A stretch of DNA of 34,207 nt from NCBI GenBank assembly GCA_018827205.1, contig JAHJXZ010000276.1, forward strand, positions 1 through 34,207. Reading direction: 5' to 3'. A model generated the notes under the pieces. That model was not told where the DNA came from and did no database searches. It saw only the letters and a program-made list of their open reading frames with translations. Shown in pieces: positions 15,433 through 22,883 of this stretch. Both the position numbers and the translations under genes were made by a program. Every line of letters starts with the position of its first letter. Positions within the stretch are counted from its first letter, which is position 1. Source of the DNA: Gammaproteobacteria bacterium (lineage in GTDB: Bacteria > Pseudomonadota > Gammaproteobacteria > Pseudomonadales > Pseudomonadaceae).

Positions 15433-15469
15433 GAGGCGAGCCTCGGTCCCCATGCCGTGGCCCGCCTCT
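15432..15469 (+). terminator. Inverted repeat after FKBP gene
   Basis: AGAGGCG (15432-15438) pairs with CGCCTCT (15463-15469) right after the stop codon. There is no T-run, so termination would be Rho-assisted or the structure may serve mRNA stability. Confidence 0.4.
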
Positions 15470-15551
15470 CGTTCAGTCGCAGGTGTATAGGGTGGGTTGA
15501 GCGACCGTAGCGTTGCTAAGGACGTTTGCCTGCGCTGTGCTAGTCAGCGAA

Positions 15552-15977
15552 TCAAGTGAGCTTCTTCTGAAAGAAGAAACGCTGATGTTCAGGGGGAAAG
15601 TTGTCGAGTTGGCCGAACGCGCTGAAGCCATGCTTTTCATAGAAAGCCGGCGCCTGGAAGTCGAAGGTGTCGAGCCAGATGCCAACACAGTCTTTTGCCC
15701 GTGCCAGGTCTTCAGCCATGTTCATCAGGCGGGTTCCTATGCCCTGGCCTCTTGTGTGCTCGGGTATGGCGAGCAGCTCAATAAATAACCAGCGGTAAAA
15801 TATTTCTCCATACAGCCCGCCAATCACCTCATCGGTATGTTCATCGCGTACCAGCAGCGCGATGGTTTCTGGCTTTGGATCACCGGCCTGTGACCTGTTG
15901 TGTTCCCGCAGCGGTTTGAGAATAGCGCTGCGGTGCGCTTCTCCCGGGTTCAGCATGACGTCGATACGATTGCTCAT
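15552..15977 (-). CDS. GNAT-family N-acetyltransferase
   Basis: 141-aa acetyltransferase. The acetyl-CoA binding motif is RGQGIGTRLM, preceded by the strand LFIELLAIPEHT and followed by the C-terminal FYEKHGFSAFGQLDNFP, all standard for GNAT proteins. It acetylates an unknown small molecule or protein amine. It starts at an ATG at 15977 with only a weak ribosome binding site and stands as a single gene convergent with FKBP. Confidence 0.9.
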   Translation of the reverse strand: MSNRIDVMLNPGEAHRSAILKPLREHNRSQAGDPKPETIALLVRDEHTDEVIGGLYGEIFYRWLFIELLAIPEHTRGQGIGTRLMNMAEDLARAKDCVGIWLDTFDFQAPAFYEKHGFSAFGQLDNFPPEHQRFFFQKKLT

Positions 15978-16030
15978 TTAGCGGCCTAGTAGGTGATTCT
16001 CTGGGCGCAAATATGGCGGCATCCGAGCGA

Positions 16031-16684
16031 TTAAATCCACTGATCATTGCGCTTACGTCGTACCCGCAGCATGGTCGGCAGAATCAGCCCTGCAAGCAGT
16101 CCGCCACCGGCGATGCCGCCGCCGTAGGCCATATAGCGCATCAGCACGTGCTGGTTTTCTTCGCCCAATTGCGCTTGCAGCTCGCGTAGCTCGGAGTTGG
16201 CCCGGCTTAACTCTATGTCCAGGGTTGAGCGGGCGGTTTGCAGTTCGTCGATCAGGGTTTTGCGTGAGTCGAGGGTTTCCTGCATGCCTTGTACACGGGC
16301 TTTCCAGGTGTCGTTGATGCCGTCTAGCTCGGCGCTCAGTTCGGTCACTTTCTGTTCCAGCTGCGGCAGGCGCTCGGCCTGGCCGGGGACGTCCTGCAGG
16401 TCGCGGCTGGCAATCCATACCGCGCTGCCGCTTTCACCACGCACCTGGCTGTAATCGCCAGAGGTCTGCAGCAGGGTGACTTTCTGCCCGGAGACCAGTG
16501 TGCCGACGATGCGGTAGCCGTCGGTCGGACCGCTGCGTACATAGGTATTCAGGCTGTCGCTGACCCAGCGGTTGTTGCTGGAGTTTTCTTCGGCTTGGGC
16601 GCTGGCGCTTGCCAGCAGGCAGGCTGCGAAGGCCAGGTTGTGCAGTGGGGTAAACGTGGCGGTGCGATGGCGGAATAGGGACAT
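16031..16684 (-). CDS. SH3-domain membrane protein, TIGR04211/YgiM-like
   Basis: 217-aa protein. A signal peptide ends near AQA (about residue 31). A bacterial SH3 domain follows (WVSDSLNTYVRSGPTDGYRIVGTLVSGQKV to about 95), then a long coiled coil (about 105-175, EQKVTELSAELDGI and SRANSELRELQAQLG). A C-terminal TM helix (GGGIAGGGLLAGLILPTML) and basic tail RVRRKRNDQ complete it. This is the order of the TIGR04211 family, which is anchored in the inner membrane with the SH3 domain in the periplasm, probably touching peptidoglycan. It precedes the envelope-lipid genes but is separated from dgkA by 246 nt containing only a hairpin. Confidence 0.85.
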   Translation of the reverse strand: MSLFRHRTATFTPLHNLAFAACLLASASAQAEENSSNNRWVSDSLNTYVRSGPTDGYRIVGTLVSGQKVTLLQTSGDYSQVRGESGSAVWIASRDLQDVPGQAERLPQLEQKVTELSAELDGINDTWKARVQGMQETLDSRKTLIDELQTARSTLDIELSRANSELRELQAQLGEENQHVLMRYMAYGGGIAGGGLLAGLILPTMLRVRRKRNDQWI

Positions 16685-16827
16685 GGGGCAATCTTCACAT
16701 GGCGATTAAACGAAACCCTCAGGCGGGTGCGATAAATGCCGGCCAGGCGCATTGCCGTGAGCAGTTAGGCGGTCGGGATGGTGCAGCGCTATGCAGCTGC
16801 TCACTGGGCAAATGGCCATGCAATCCA

Positions 16828-16862
16828 CCCGGCGGGCCGACAGCACACAGACATCCGCCGGG
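16828..16862. repeat. Inverted repeat in the dgkA-SH3 gap
   Basis: CCCGGCGG (16828-16835) is the exact inverse complement of CCGCCGGG (16855-16862). On the minus strand it follows the dgkA stop and precedes the SH3 gene, so a terminator-like or processing role is possible, although no T-run is present. I see no gene in this gap. Confidence 0.4.
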
Positions 16863-16930
16863 CGTGGGGAGTTCACTCGCGGCGGGCTGACGATGCCAAG
16901 TCGGCCACACTAGCGTCTGCTTGTTGTCGC

Positions 16931-17326
16931 TTATAAAAGGATCAGGCCCCAGGTCAGACCGATCAGCAGCAGGGCAATAAACTGCGCCGCGCTGCCCATG
17001 TCCTTGGCTTGCTTGGACAGTGGATGGAGGCTCAGGGAGATGCGGTCTACGGTGGCTTCGATGGCGGAGTTGAGCAGCTCGACGATCAGTGATAGCAGCG
17101 GCACAAGCATGAGTAGCACGCGCTCACTGCGTGTGACGTCTACCAGGCATGCCAGCGGAAGCAGCACGACATTGAGCAGCAGCAGCTGGCGGAACGCCGC
17201 CTCGCCGCGATAGGCCGCCTGTAAGCCCATAAGTGAATAGCCGCCTGCGTCGAGAATGCGCCGTAGCCCGGTGCGGCCTTTGAGCGAGAGGGCGTCATGG
17301 GTCTCTGCAGTGGGTTTGCCGCTCAT
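16931..17326 (-). CDS. dgkA: Diacylglycerol kinase (prokaryotic DgkA)
   Basis: 131-aa inner-membrane enzyme that phosphorylates diacylglycerol to phosphatidic acid with ATP. The family signature is ELLNSAIEATVDR (83-95) with the two catalytic-type glutamates Glu83 and Glu90, followed by KQAKDMGSAAQ (105-115). Three hydrophobic helices are visible. The length is close to the usual 120 aa. GGAG lies 8 nt before the ATG at 17326. It sits 147 nt downstream of the sensor kinase of a ColRS-like system; in P. putida dgkA belongs to the ColR regulon as I recall. It would recycle the diacylglycerol left by phospholipid-consuming envelope transferases such as the one encoded at 19545. Confidence 0.95.
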   Translation of the reverse strand: MSGKPTAETHDALSLKGRTGLRRILDAGGYSLMGLQAAYRGEAAFRQLLLLNVVLLPLACLVDVTRSERVLLMLVPLLSLIVELLNSAIEATVDRISLSLHPLSKQAKDMGSAAQFIALLLIGLTWGLILL

Positions 17327-17473
17327 GTGGGCAGCTCCAGTTTCTGCAGTTGTGTACGGCGCAACGGGGAACCCATAGGGTACAGGCGATTAGGAGTAGG
17401 CAGTGCAAGCATGGCTGAGCGTCCGGTTAGGGGGAACGCTCGCCACATTAGGTGTCAGGGCATCAACAGGCTG

Positions 17474-18766
17474 TTAAAGGGATGTGAAAATTTCGTTAGC
17501 CGGTAGGTTGAATCTGACTCTGAAGCAAGTGCCTCCCTCTGCACGGCTGTGTACAGATATTGCCCAACCTTGCTTGGCGCAGATGCGTTTTACCAGTGAC
17601 AGCCCAAGCCCGAGCCCTTCGCCGCGTGCCTGCGGACCGCGCACGAAGGGTTGGAAAATCTGCTCGTGCTGCTCTTGGGGAATACCCGTGCCACTGTCCT
17701 CCACACGAAAGCCGCCTTCTTCCAGCACCAGGCGAACCAATCCGTGTTCGGTGTAATGCAAGGCGTTGCGCAGCAAGTTAGCCATGACCGTGCCGAGGAA
17801 TGTGGCGTTGTAGAGGCCACTATCGTTGCCTTCTTGCGCATGCTGGAAGGTCAAGCCCTTGTCGTTGAACATCGGCTCCCAGCGCTCTGTCTGTGCGGCA
17901 GCGATACTGGCGAGGCTGCTGTCTGCAACAAAAGCGGTCTCATTGGCCTTGCTCCGGGCCAGTTGCAAGAAGGTTTGCACCAGCTCGCGCATCTCCTCAC
18001 TGGCCCTGGCAATGCGCTCAATCTGCTGGCGTTCACGGGGTGATAGGGTGGCTTCTTTGAGTAGCTCGCAGGAGGTGGCAATGACCATCAAGGGCGTGCG
18101 CAACTCATGGCTGACATCGCTGGTAAACAGGCGCTCACGCTCCAGCGACTGCCGTACCTGCCCCAGGGTGCTGTCGAAGGCGGCGGCCAGTTGGCCTACT
18201 TCGTCATCGGGGTAGTCCGGTGCCAGAGGAGGGGCGAGGGTGTGCAGCTGGTCGCGGTGGCGAACCTGTTGCGCCAGACGACTGACCGGTGCCATGACCC
18301 TGCGCGCCATGACCAGACCTAAGGCCCAGGCGCCGACGACGGTCAACAGAAAACCGGCGAGTACGACGTTGAACAGGGCTTGCTCGCGGGCCTCGAACTC
18401 GTGCTGCTCTTGCACCAGTTGGTAGGTGTTGCCGTTGATTTCCTGCACATAGACGTAGAAGGCTGTCTCCTCGTTAAACACCTCATTGAAGCCCTCCGGC
18501 AGCCCGGCGTACTGCTCGGGGATGGGATAGTCGGGGAGGTTAGAGGCAAAAAAGCGAGTGGAGGCATCCAGCCGAGGGTGGTTGCCCTGTTTGAGGTCTT
18601 CGTGCAGCACCGTATCCAGCTCGCGGCTGAGCTCCTCGGATACCAGGTGTTCTTCAAGGACATGCACCACCGCCACGATACTCAGCGAAAACAGGCCGCT
18701 GACCAGCGTCGTCATCAGGACAAAGGCGATCAGAATGCGCCTGGCGAACGGTTGCTTAGACGCCAT
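17474..18766 (-). CDS. ColS-like sensor histidine kinase
   Basis: 430-aa membrane kinase. TM1 is about 10-34; the periplasmic loop runs to about 132 and is rich in Glu and His, including H35/E38, and two ExxE pairs (E120/E123 and E125/E128). TM2 lies about 132-153. A HAMP domain, an H-box with His220 (FTSDVSHELRTPL), an N-box (MANLLRNALHY) and G-boxes (DSGTGIP, GLGLGLSLV) complete it. In P. putida ColS an ExxE motif in this loop binds iron and zinc, from memory, so a metal sensor is plausible. The ATG at 18766 has GGAG 7 nt upstream and overlaps the regulator gene by 11 nt; longer in-frame starts lie inside the regulator gene. Confidence 0.85.
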   Translation of the reverse strand: MASKQPFARRILIAFVLMTTLVSGLFSLSIVAVVHVLEEHLVSEELSRELDTVLHEDLKQGNHPRLDASTRFFASNLPDYPIPEQYAGLPEGFNEVFNEETAFYVYVQEINGNTYQLVQEQHEFEAREQALFNVVLAGFLLTVVGAWALGLVMARRVMAPVSRLAQQVRHRDQLHTLAPPLAPDYPDDEVGQLAAAFDSTLGQVRQSLERERLFTSDVSHELRTPLMVIATSCELLKEATLSPRERQQIERIARASEEMRELVQTFLQLARSKANETAFVADSSLASIAAAQTERWEPMFNDKGLTFQHAQEGNDSGLYNATFLGTVMANLLRNALHYTEHGLVRLVLEEGGFRVEDSGTGIPQEQHEQIFQPFVRGPQARGEGLGLGLSLVKRICAKQGWAISVHSRAEGGTCFRVRFNLPANEIFTSL

Positions 18767-19439
18767 TGGCATGCTCCGCCAGGCGATAGCCGACGCCATG
18801 CAAGGTATGCAGCAGCGGTGTCGCGAAGGGTTTATCCAGCACCTGGCGTAGTTGATGGATGTGGCTGCGCAAGCTGTCGCTGTCTGGGCTGTCGTCCCCC
18901 CAGAGCGCTTCTTCCAGCGCTTCACGGCGGATCACCGCCGGGCTCTTCTGCATCAGTACGGCCAATAATTTGAGGCCGATGGGGTTGAGCTTGAGTGGTT
19001 GCCCAGCACGGCTGACATGCAGCGTATCGAGGTCATAAACCAGGTCGGCGACTTTCAGCTGGCGTTTGCGGCTGCCCTGGCTGCGCCGCAGGATCGCCTC
19101 AATACGCGCCACTAGTTCGGACAACGCGAAGGGTTTGATCAGGTAGTCGTCAGCGCCGGCGTTGAGGCCTTGCAGGCGATCATCCAGTGCATCACGGGCC
19201 GTCAGCATAAGAATGGGCACCTCATTGTGGCCATCCTCACGCAGGCGCTTGCACACCTGATAGCCGTCAATACCGGGCAGCATGATGTCCAGCACGATCA
19301 GGTCATAGTGGCCACTGCTGGCCAGGTGCAAGCCACTCAAACCATCCTGTGCGCAATCAACGCTAAAGCCTTTGAGCTGCAGGTAGTCGAGTATGTTGGC
19401 CAGAATATCGCGGTTGTCTTCGATCACCAGAATACGCAT
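18756..19439 (-). CDS. ColR-like OmpR-family response regulator
   Basis: 227-aa response regulator. The receiver has E7/D8, phospho-acceptor Asp51 in LIVLDIMLPGIDGYQVCKRL and the KPF motif (YLIKPFALSELVARIEA); the C-terminal winged helix contains SDSLRSHIHQLRQVLDKPF. The opening NRDILANILDYL and CAQDGLSGLHLA are strikingly similar to ColR of P. putida and P. aeruginosa. Whether it is the true ColR or a paralogue cannot be decided from one window, because the canonical colRS locus has different neighbours. The ATG at 19439 has AAGGAAC upstream. A ColR-box match lies 21 nt upstream of this start, between it and the divergent transferase gene. Confidence 0.88.
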   Translation of the reverse strand: MRILVIEDNRDILANILDYLQLKGFSVDCAQDGLSGLHLASSGHYDLIVLDIMLPGIDGYQVCKRLREDGHNEVPILMLTARDALDDRLQGLNAGADDYLIKPFALSELVARIEAILRRSQGSRKRQLKVADLVYDLDTLHVSRAGQPLKLNPIGLKLLAVLMQKSPAVIRREALEEALWGDDSPDSDSLRSHIHQLRQVLDKPFATPLLHTLHGVGYRLAEHANGV

Positions 19440-19459
19440 GAGCGGGTGTTCCTTTAGCG

Positions 19460-19475
19460 TTGACGTTTTTTTCAC
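19460..19475 (+). promoter_or_regulatory. ColR box
   Basis: TTGACGTTTTTTTCAC fits, at all defined positions, the ColR consensus I recall from P. putida (YYNASNNYTTTTTSAC). It is oriented toward the transferase gene at 19545, 69 nt upstream of its start, and is also upstream of the colR-like gene. A TTGACA hexamer follows at 19482-19487, but no good -10 is seen at 17 bp. Confidence 0.6.
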
Positions 19476-19544
19476 ATTGCTTTGACAAGCGCCTCACAGG
19501 TGCAGTTGCACACTGCGGCACGTTCATCCAAGCAGGATCATACG

Positions 19545-21503
19545 ATGCCTCAGCTTCACTTCGCGCAACTTCGTTACCTGTCGATCATCGTGGCGGCATG
19601 GTTGGTGGTGTTTTTCCTGACCCGCAGTGCATTGCTGGCCACCCACCTGAGCGACGCCAATGTCAGTGTGATGCAGGTGTTCAGCCTGTATGGGGTTGGC
19701 GTGGTGTATGACGTGAGCTTCCTGCTTTACGCCAGTCTGCCGCTTGCCGTGTACCTACTGTTGTGTCCGCGACGCCTGTGGCAACAGCACTGGCATAAGC
19801 AGCTGTTGCTTGGCGTGGTCGGGGTCAGCCTTTTTGTCATGCTGTTTACGGCGGTGGCGGAATGGCTGTTCTGGGATGAGTTCGGCGTGCGCTTCAACTT
19901 TATCGCCGTGGACTACTTGGTGTACTCCGAGGAGGTGATCAACAACATCCTCGAGTCCTACCCGATCTACCCGCTGCTGGCGTTGTTGGCGATCGTGGCC
20001 ATCGTTACGACTGTGCTGTTGCGTAAGACGGTGCTGGCTGCGCTGGATGCCCCGCGTCTAAGGGCTGCGCCGGCCCTGTTTAGCGTGGTGGGCATACTGC
20101 TATCGGCAGCGTTGAGTAGCGCACTGATTGGCCAGGACGCGCCGCGGGGAACGGATGGCAACGCTTACCAGCGTGAGCTAGCCAGCAATGGTCCATTCCA
20201 GTTCTTTGCCGCGTTTCGTAACAATGAGCTGGATTACCCGCAGTTTTACACCACCCTGGCGGATCCCGAGGTGGCCCGTTTGCTGCGCAGTGAAATCAGT
20301 GAGCCCAACGCGCGGTTTATCGGCAGTGATCCGCAGGATATCCGCCGGGTGATCGATAACCCTGGGCAGCCCAAGCGCCTGAACGTTGTCCTGGTGACCA
20401 TCGAAAGCCTGAGTGCCAAGTACCTGGGCAGCTTTGGCGATACACGTGGACTGACACCCAACCTGGACCAACTGCGTAAACAGAGCCTGAGCTTCAGTAA
20501 CTTCTACGCCACGGGCACCCGAACTGATCGGGGTTTAGAGGCCATTAGCCTGTCCATGCCACCTACGCCTGGGCGCTCCATCGTCAAGCGTGTCGGCCGT
20601 GAGTCTGGCTTCGGCAGCTTGGGTCAACAGTTCAGAGCGCAAGGTTATGACAGTGTGTTTCTCTACGGTGGGCGTGGCTATTTCGACAATATGAATGCCT
20701 TCTTCGGCGGCAATGGTTATCGCATCGTTGACCAGAGCAGCGTGGCTGAAGCGGATATGATGTTCCAGAACGCTTGGGGTATGTCTGATGAGGACATCTA
20801 CACGCAAACGCTGAAGGTGGCCGACGCTGATCATGCCGCCGGAAAGCCATTCTTTTTGCAGCTGATGACCACTTCCAATCACCGGCCGTATACCTACCCT
20901 GACGGTCGTGTCGACATCCCATCCGGTGATGGTCGCGAAGGTGCGGTGAAGTACACCGACTATGCCATCGGCCAATTCCTTGCCCAGGCGCGGGATAAAC
21001 CCTGGTTCAAGCAAACAGTGTTTATTTTTGTCGCAGACCACACGGCGGGCAGTGCCGGCAAAGAAGACCTGCCCGTGGCTAATTACCACATCCCGTTGTT
21101 CATCTATGCGCCGGCGCACGTTCAGCCTCGTGAATTCAGCGATGTAGCCAGCCAGATCGACCTGGCACCCACGCTGCTGGGCTTGTTGAACATGGACTAT
21201 GTATCGACCTTCTTCGGCCGCAATGTACTGCGCAATGACCGCGCCCCGGGCCGTGCGCTATTGGGTAACTATCAGCATCTTGGGCTGTTCGACGGTTCCA
21301 GCCTGGCAATCCTGAGCCCGCGCAAGAACATGCGCCGCCATGATGATGCGCTAGGCCTGAGCCATGAGGTGGTTGTGGATGCCACCGATGCTCTGCAGCG
21401 CCGCAACATTGCCTATTACCAGGGGGCCAGCCACGCCTTCCAGAAACACCTCATTGCCTGGCAGCCGACCCTGTTGCCTGACGAGCAACTGAGCAAGCGT
21501 TAA
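19545..21503 (+). CDS. LTA synthase/MdoB-type sulfatase-fold membrane transferase
   Basis: 652-aa protein with about five N-terminal TM helices (to about residue 185) and a large periplasmic alkaline-phosphatase-like domain. The metal/nucleophile set of LtaS is present: Glu287 (VTIESLS), nucleophile Thr327 (TGTRTDRGLEA), and Asp498-His499 (FVADHTAG). Enzymes of this type move phosphoglycerol or phosphoethanolamine from a phospholipid to a glycan or lipid acceptor and leave diacylglycerol. LtaS-like family is clear; MdoB-like or lipid-modifying activity in a Gram-negative is inferred. The ATG at 19545 (AGGA upstream) starts the first TM segment; the frame is open from 19482 but that start would lie in the promoter. 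Followed 51 nt later by a PAP2 phosphatase, probably one operon. Confidence 0.9.
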   Translation: MPQLHFAQLRYLSIIVAAWLVVFFLTRSALLATHLSDANVSVMQVFSLYGVGVVYDVSFLLYASLPLAVYLLLCPRRLWQQHWHKQLLLGVVGVSLFVMLFTAVAEWLFWDEFGVRFNFIAVDYLVYSEEVINNILESYPIYPLLALLAIVAIVTTVLLRKTVLAALDAPRLRAAPALFSVVGILLSAALSSALIGQDAPRGTDGNAYQRELASNGPFQFFAAFRNNELDYPQFYTTLADPEVARLLRSEISEPNARFIGSDPQDIRRVIDNPGQPKRLNVVLVTIESLSAKYLGSFGDTRGLTPNLDQLRKQSLSFSNFYATGTRTDRGLEAISLSMPPTPGRSIVKRVGRESGFGSLGQQFRAQGYDSVFLYGGRGYFDNMNAFFGGNGYRIVDQSSVAEADMMFQNAWGMSDEDIYTQTLKVADADHAAGKPFFLQLMTTSNHRPYTYPDGRVDIPSGDGREGAVKYTDYAIGQFLAQARDKPWFKQTVFIFVADHTAGSAGKEDLPVANYHIPLFIYAPAHVQPREFSDVASQIDLAPTLLGLLNMDYVSTFFGRNVLRNDRAPGRALLGNYQHLGLFDGSSLAILSPRKNMRRHDDALGLSHEVVVDATDALQRRNIAYYQGASHAFQKHLIAWQPTLLPDEQLSKR

Positions 21504-21553
21504 CCCTAAATCGTTCAGGCACTGCCGCGCAGTGCCTTGGCTGGAGCACCGTT

Positions 21554-22297
21554 ATGCGGGCCAATCGGTCTAGTGAGTTCTCACGTTATTTTGATTTCCG
21601 GCTGGGCCTGGGTATTCCTGTGGCGCTGATGGCGCTATTGCTGTTGCTTGACCCCAGCGGTCTGGATTTCGCCATCGAACATTTGTTCTACCAGCCGGGT
21701 CAGGGCTTTATTGGCAAACACAGCTTTTGGTTGGAGGACATCCTGCACGACCGGGCCAAGCAGCTGGTTATCGTGTTTGCTGTGCTGGCCATTATTGGCT
21801 TTGCCATCAGCCTGTTACCCACCCGTTTCAGGGTGTGGCGCCGGTCGCTGGGGTTTCTGGTGCTAGCGCTGGGGATCTCGACCAGTGTGGTCACGCCCTT
21901 GAAAGCACTCACCGCCGTGCATTGCCCCTGGAGCCTGAGTGAGTTTGGCGGCACTGAGACCTTTACCCCACTGCTGAGCGCGCGCGCGGCAACGGAAAGT
22001 CCAGGCCGTTGCTGGCCGGGTGGCCATGCTTCCTCGGGGTTTTCCTTGCTGGCGTTATTTTTCCTCCTGCGTGATAAGCGCCCACGTAGTGCGCGTGTTG
22101 CGTTGGTATTCGCACTGGGGCTGGGTGCGGTTTTTTCGGTGGGAAGGATGATGCAGGGCGCGCATTTCCTGTCGCACAACCTGTGGACGTTGCTCTTCGA
22201 CTGGACGATTTGCCTGCTTTGTTATCGCTGGGTGCTCTATCGCGCGCCGCTGCCTCAGCACGCCGAACAACCTGTACTTAAACCGCTGGAGGGTTAG
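21554..22297 (+). CDS. PAP2-family membrane phosphatase
   Basis: 247-aa membrane protein with about six hydrophobic helices. The three PAP2 motifs are recognisable: K117 in TPLKALTAVHCPW, WPGGHASSGF (154-163) with His158, and GR-x5-HFLSH (197-208) with Arg198 and His204/His208. These enzymes remove or transfer phosphate on lipids such as undecaprenyl-PP, phosphatidate or lipid A at the periplasmic face. Directly after the LtaS-type gene on the same strand, so probably controlled by the same ColR box. Whether it acts on phosphatidate (giving diacylglycerol) or on lipid A (LpxE/LpxT-like) is open. Confidence 0.88.
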   Translation: MRANRSSEFSRYFDFRLGLGIPVALMALLLLLDPSGLDFAIEHLFYQPGQGFIGKHSFWLEDILHDRAKQLVIVFAVLAIIGFAISLLPTRFRVWRRSLGFLVLALGISTSVVTPLKALTAVHCPWSLSEFGGTETFTPLLSARAATESPGRCWPGGHASSGFSLLALFFLLRDKRPRSARVALVFALGLGAVFSVGRMMQGAHFLSHNLWTLLFDWTICLLCYRWVLYRAPLPQHAEQPVLKPLEG

Positions 22298-22315
22298 GTA
22301 ATGGCTAACGTTTTT
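22293..22315 (+). terminator. Weak terminator after PAP2 gene
   Basis: GTTAG (22293-22297, overlapping the stop) pairs with CTAAC (22305-22309), followed by GTTTTT. The stem is only 5 bp, so confidence is low. Confidence 0.35.
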
Positions 22316-22457
22316 AACAGCTCGCGTTTTGGTTTTACTGCACAGCTATTTACAGTTGTTCTGCTGAAGCGGTTTTACACCATTGCATGTAGCGTAAAGG
22401 CTGTGTCGAACGTTCAGCTGTGCCCGACTCTTCAGGGCGGTTGAGGCAACCGTGCAG

Positions 22458-22826
22458 ATGAAGACGCCGCCTATCGCCTGGTTAAGAGTACTTGTGCTTG
22501 CCGGGTTTGCGCTGCTGGTTTGCGGCTGCCAGAGCACGCGCGAGCTGATGCAGGCCGAAGGTTACCCGCCAGCCTTTGTTGATGGCTTTGAGGCGGGCTG
22601 CAGCAGTGGCCGGCAAGCAGCAGGCGCTCTCGATGCTTTCCGCAAGGATGTGCCGCGCTACCTGGCAGCGCCGCTGTATGCCCAAGGCTGGGATGATGGT
22701 TTCCGCCAATGTCAGGCCACTCAGCAAAGCGCCATTGAGCGCGAATGGCATGACGACGATTGGCGTGACCGCGAGTGGCGCACACACGTTGATCAGTCCA
22801 TGGCGCAGGCATTGCGGCATCGCTAA
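22458..22826 (+). CDS. Small outer-membrane-type lipoprotein, unknown function
   Basis: About 122-aa protein with a lipoprotein signal peptide: charged start, hydrophobic WLRVLVLAGFALL and a lipobox VCGC with Cys24 as the acylated residue; Gln at +2 favours outer-membrane sorting. The mature part has GYPPAFVDGFEAGCSSGRQAAG and YAQGWDDGFRQCQA, two similar G-x2-D-G-F/W repeats with cysteines that could form a disulfide. I know no named function. An upstream in-frame GTG at 22452 is an alternative start. It is separated from the PAP2 gene by 160 nt and ends in a strong terminator. Confidence 0.78.
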   Translation: MKTPPIAWLRVLVLAGFALLVCGCQSTRELMQAEGYPPAFVDGFEAGCSSGRQAAGALDAFRKDVPRYLAAPLYAQGWDDGFRQCQATQQSAIEREWHDDDWRDREWRTHVDQSMAQALRHR

Positions 22827-22835
22827 GGTCGCTAA

Positions 22836-22868
22836 AACAATAAACCCGGCACGTGGCCGGGTTTGTTG
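22836..22868. terminator. Bidirectional terminator
   Basis: AAACCCGGC (22842-22850) pairs perfectly with GCCGGGTTT (22856-22864) over ACGTG, with A- and T-rich flanks. It lies between the convergent lipoprotein and fumarase genes and probably serves both. Confidence 0.85.
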
Positions 22869-22883
22869 GGGTTGCAGCAGGTT

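Noticed and set aside
16699-16910. Short open frames on both strands between dgkA and the SH3 gene
   Set aside because: Both strands are open over the same bases, with Pro/Gly/His-rich products and no ribosome binding site.
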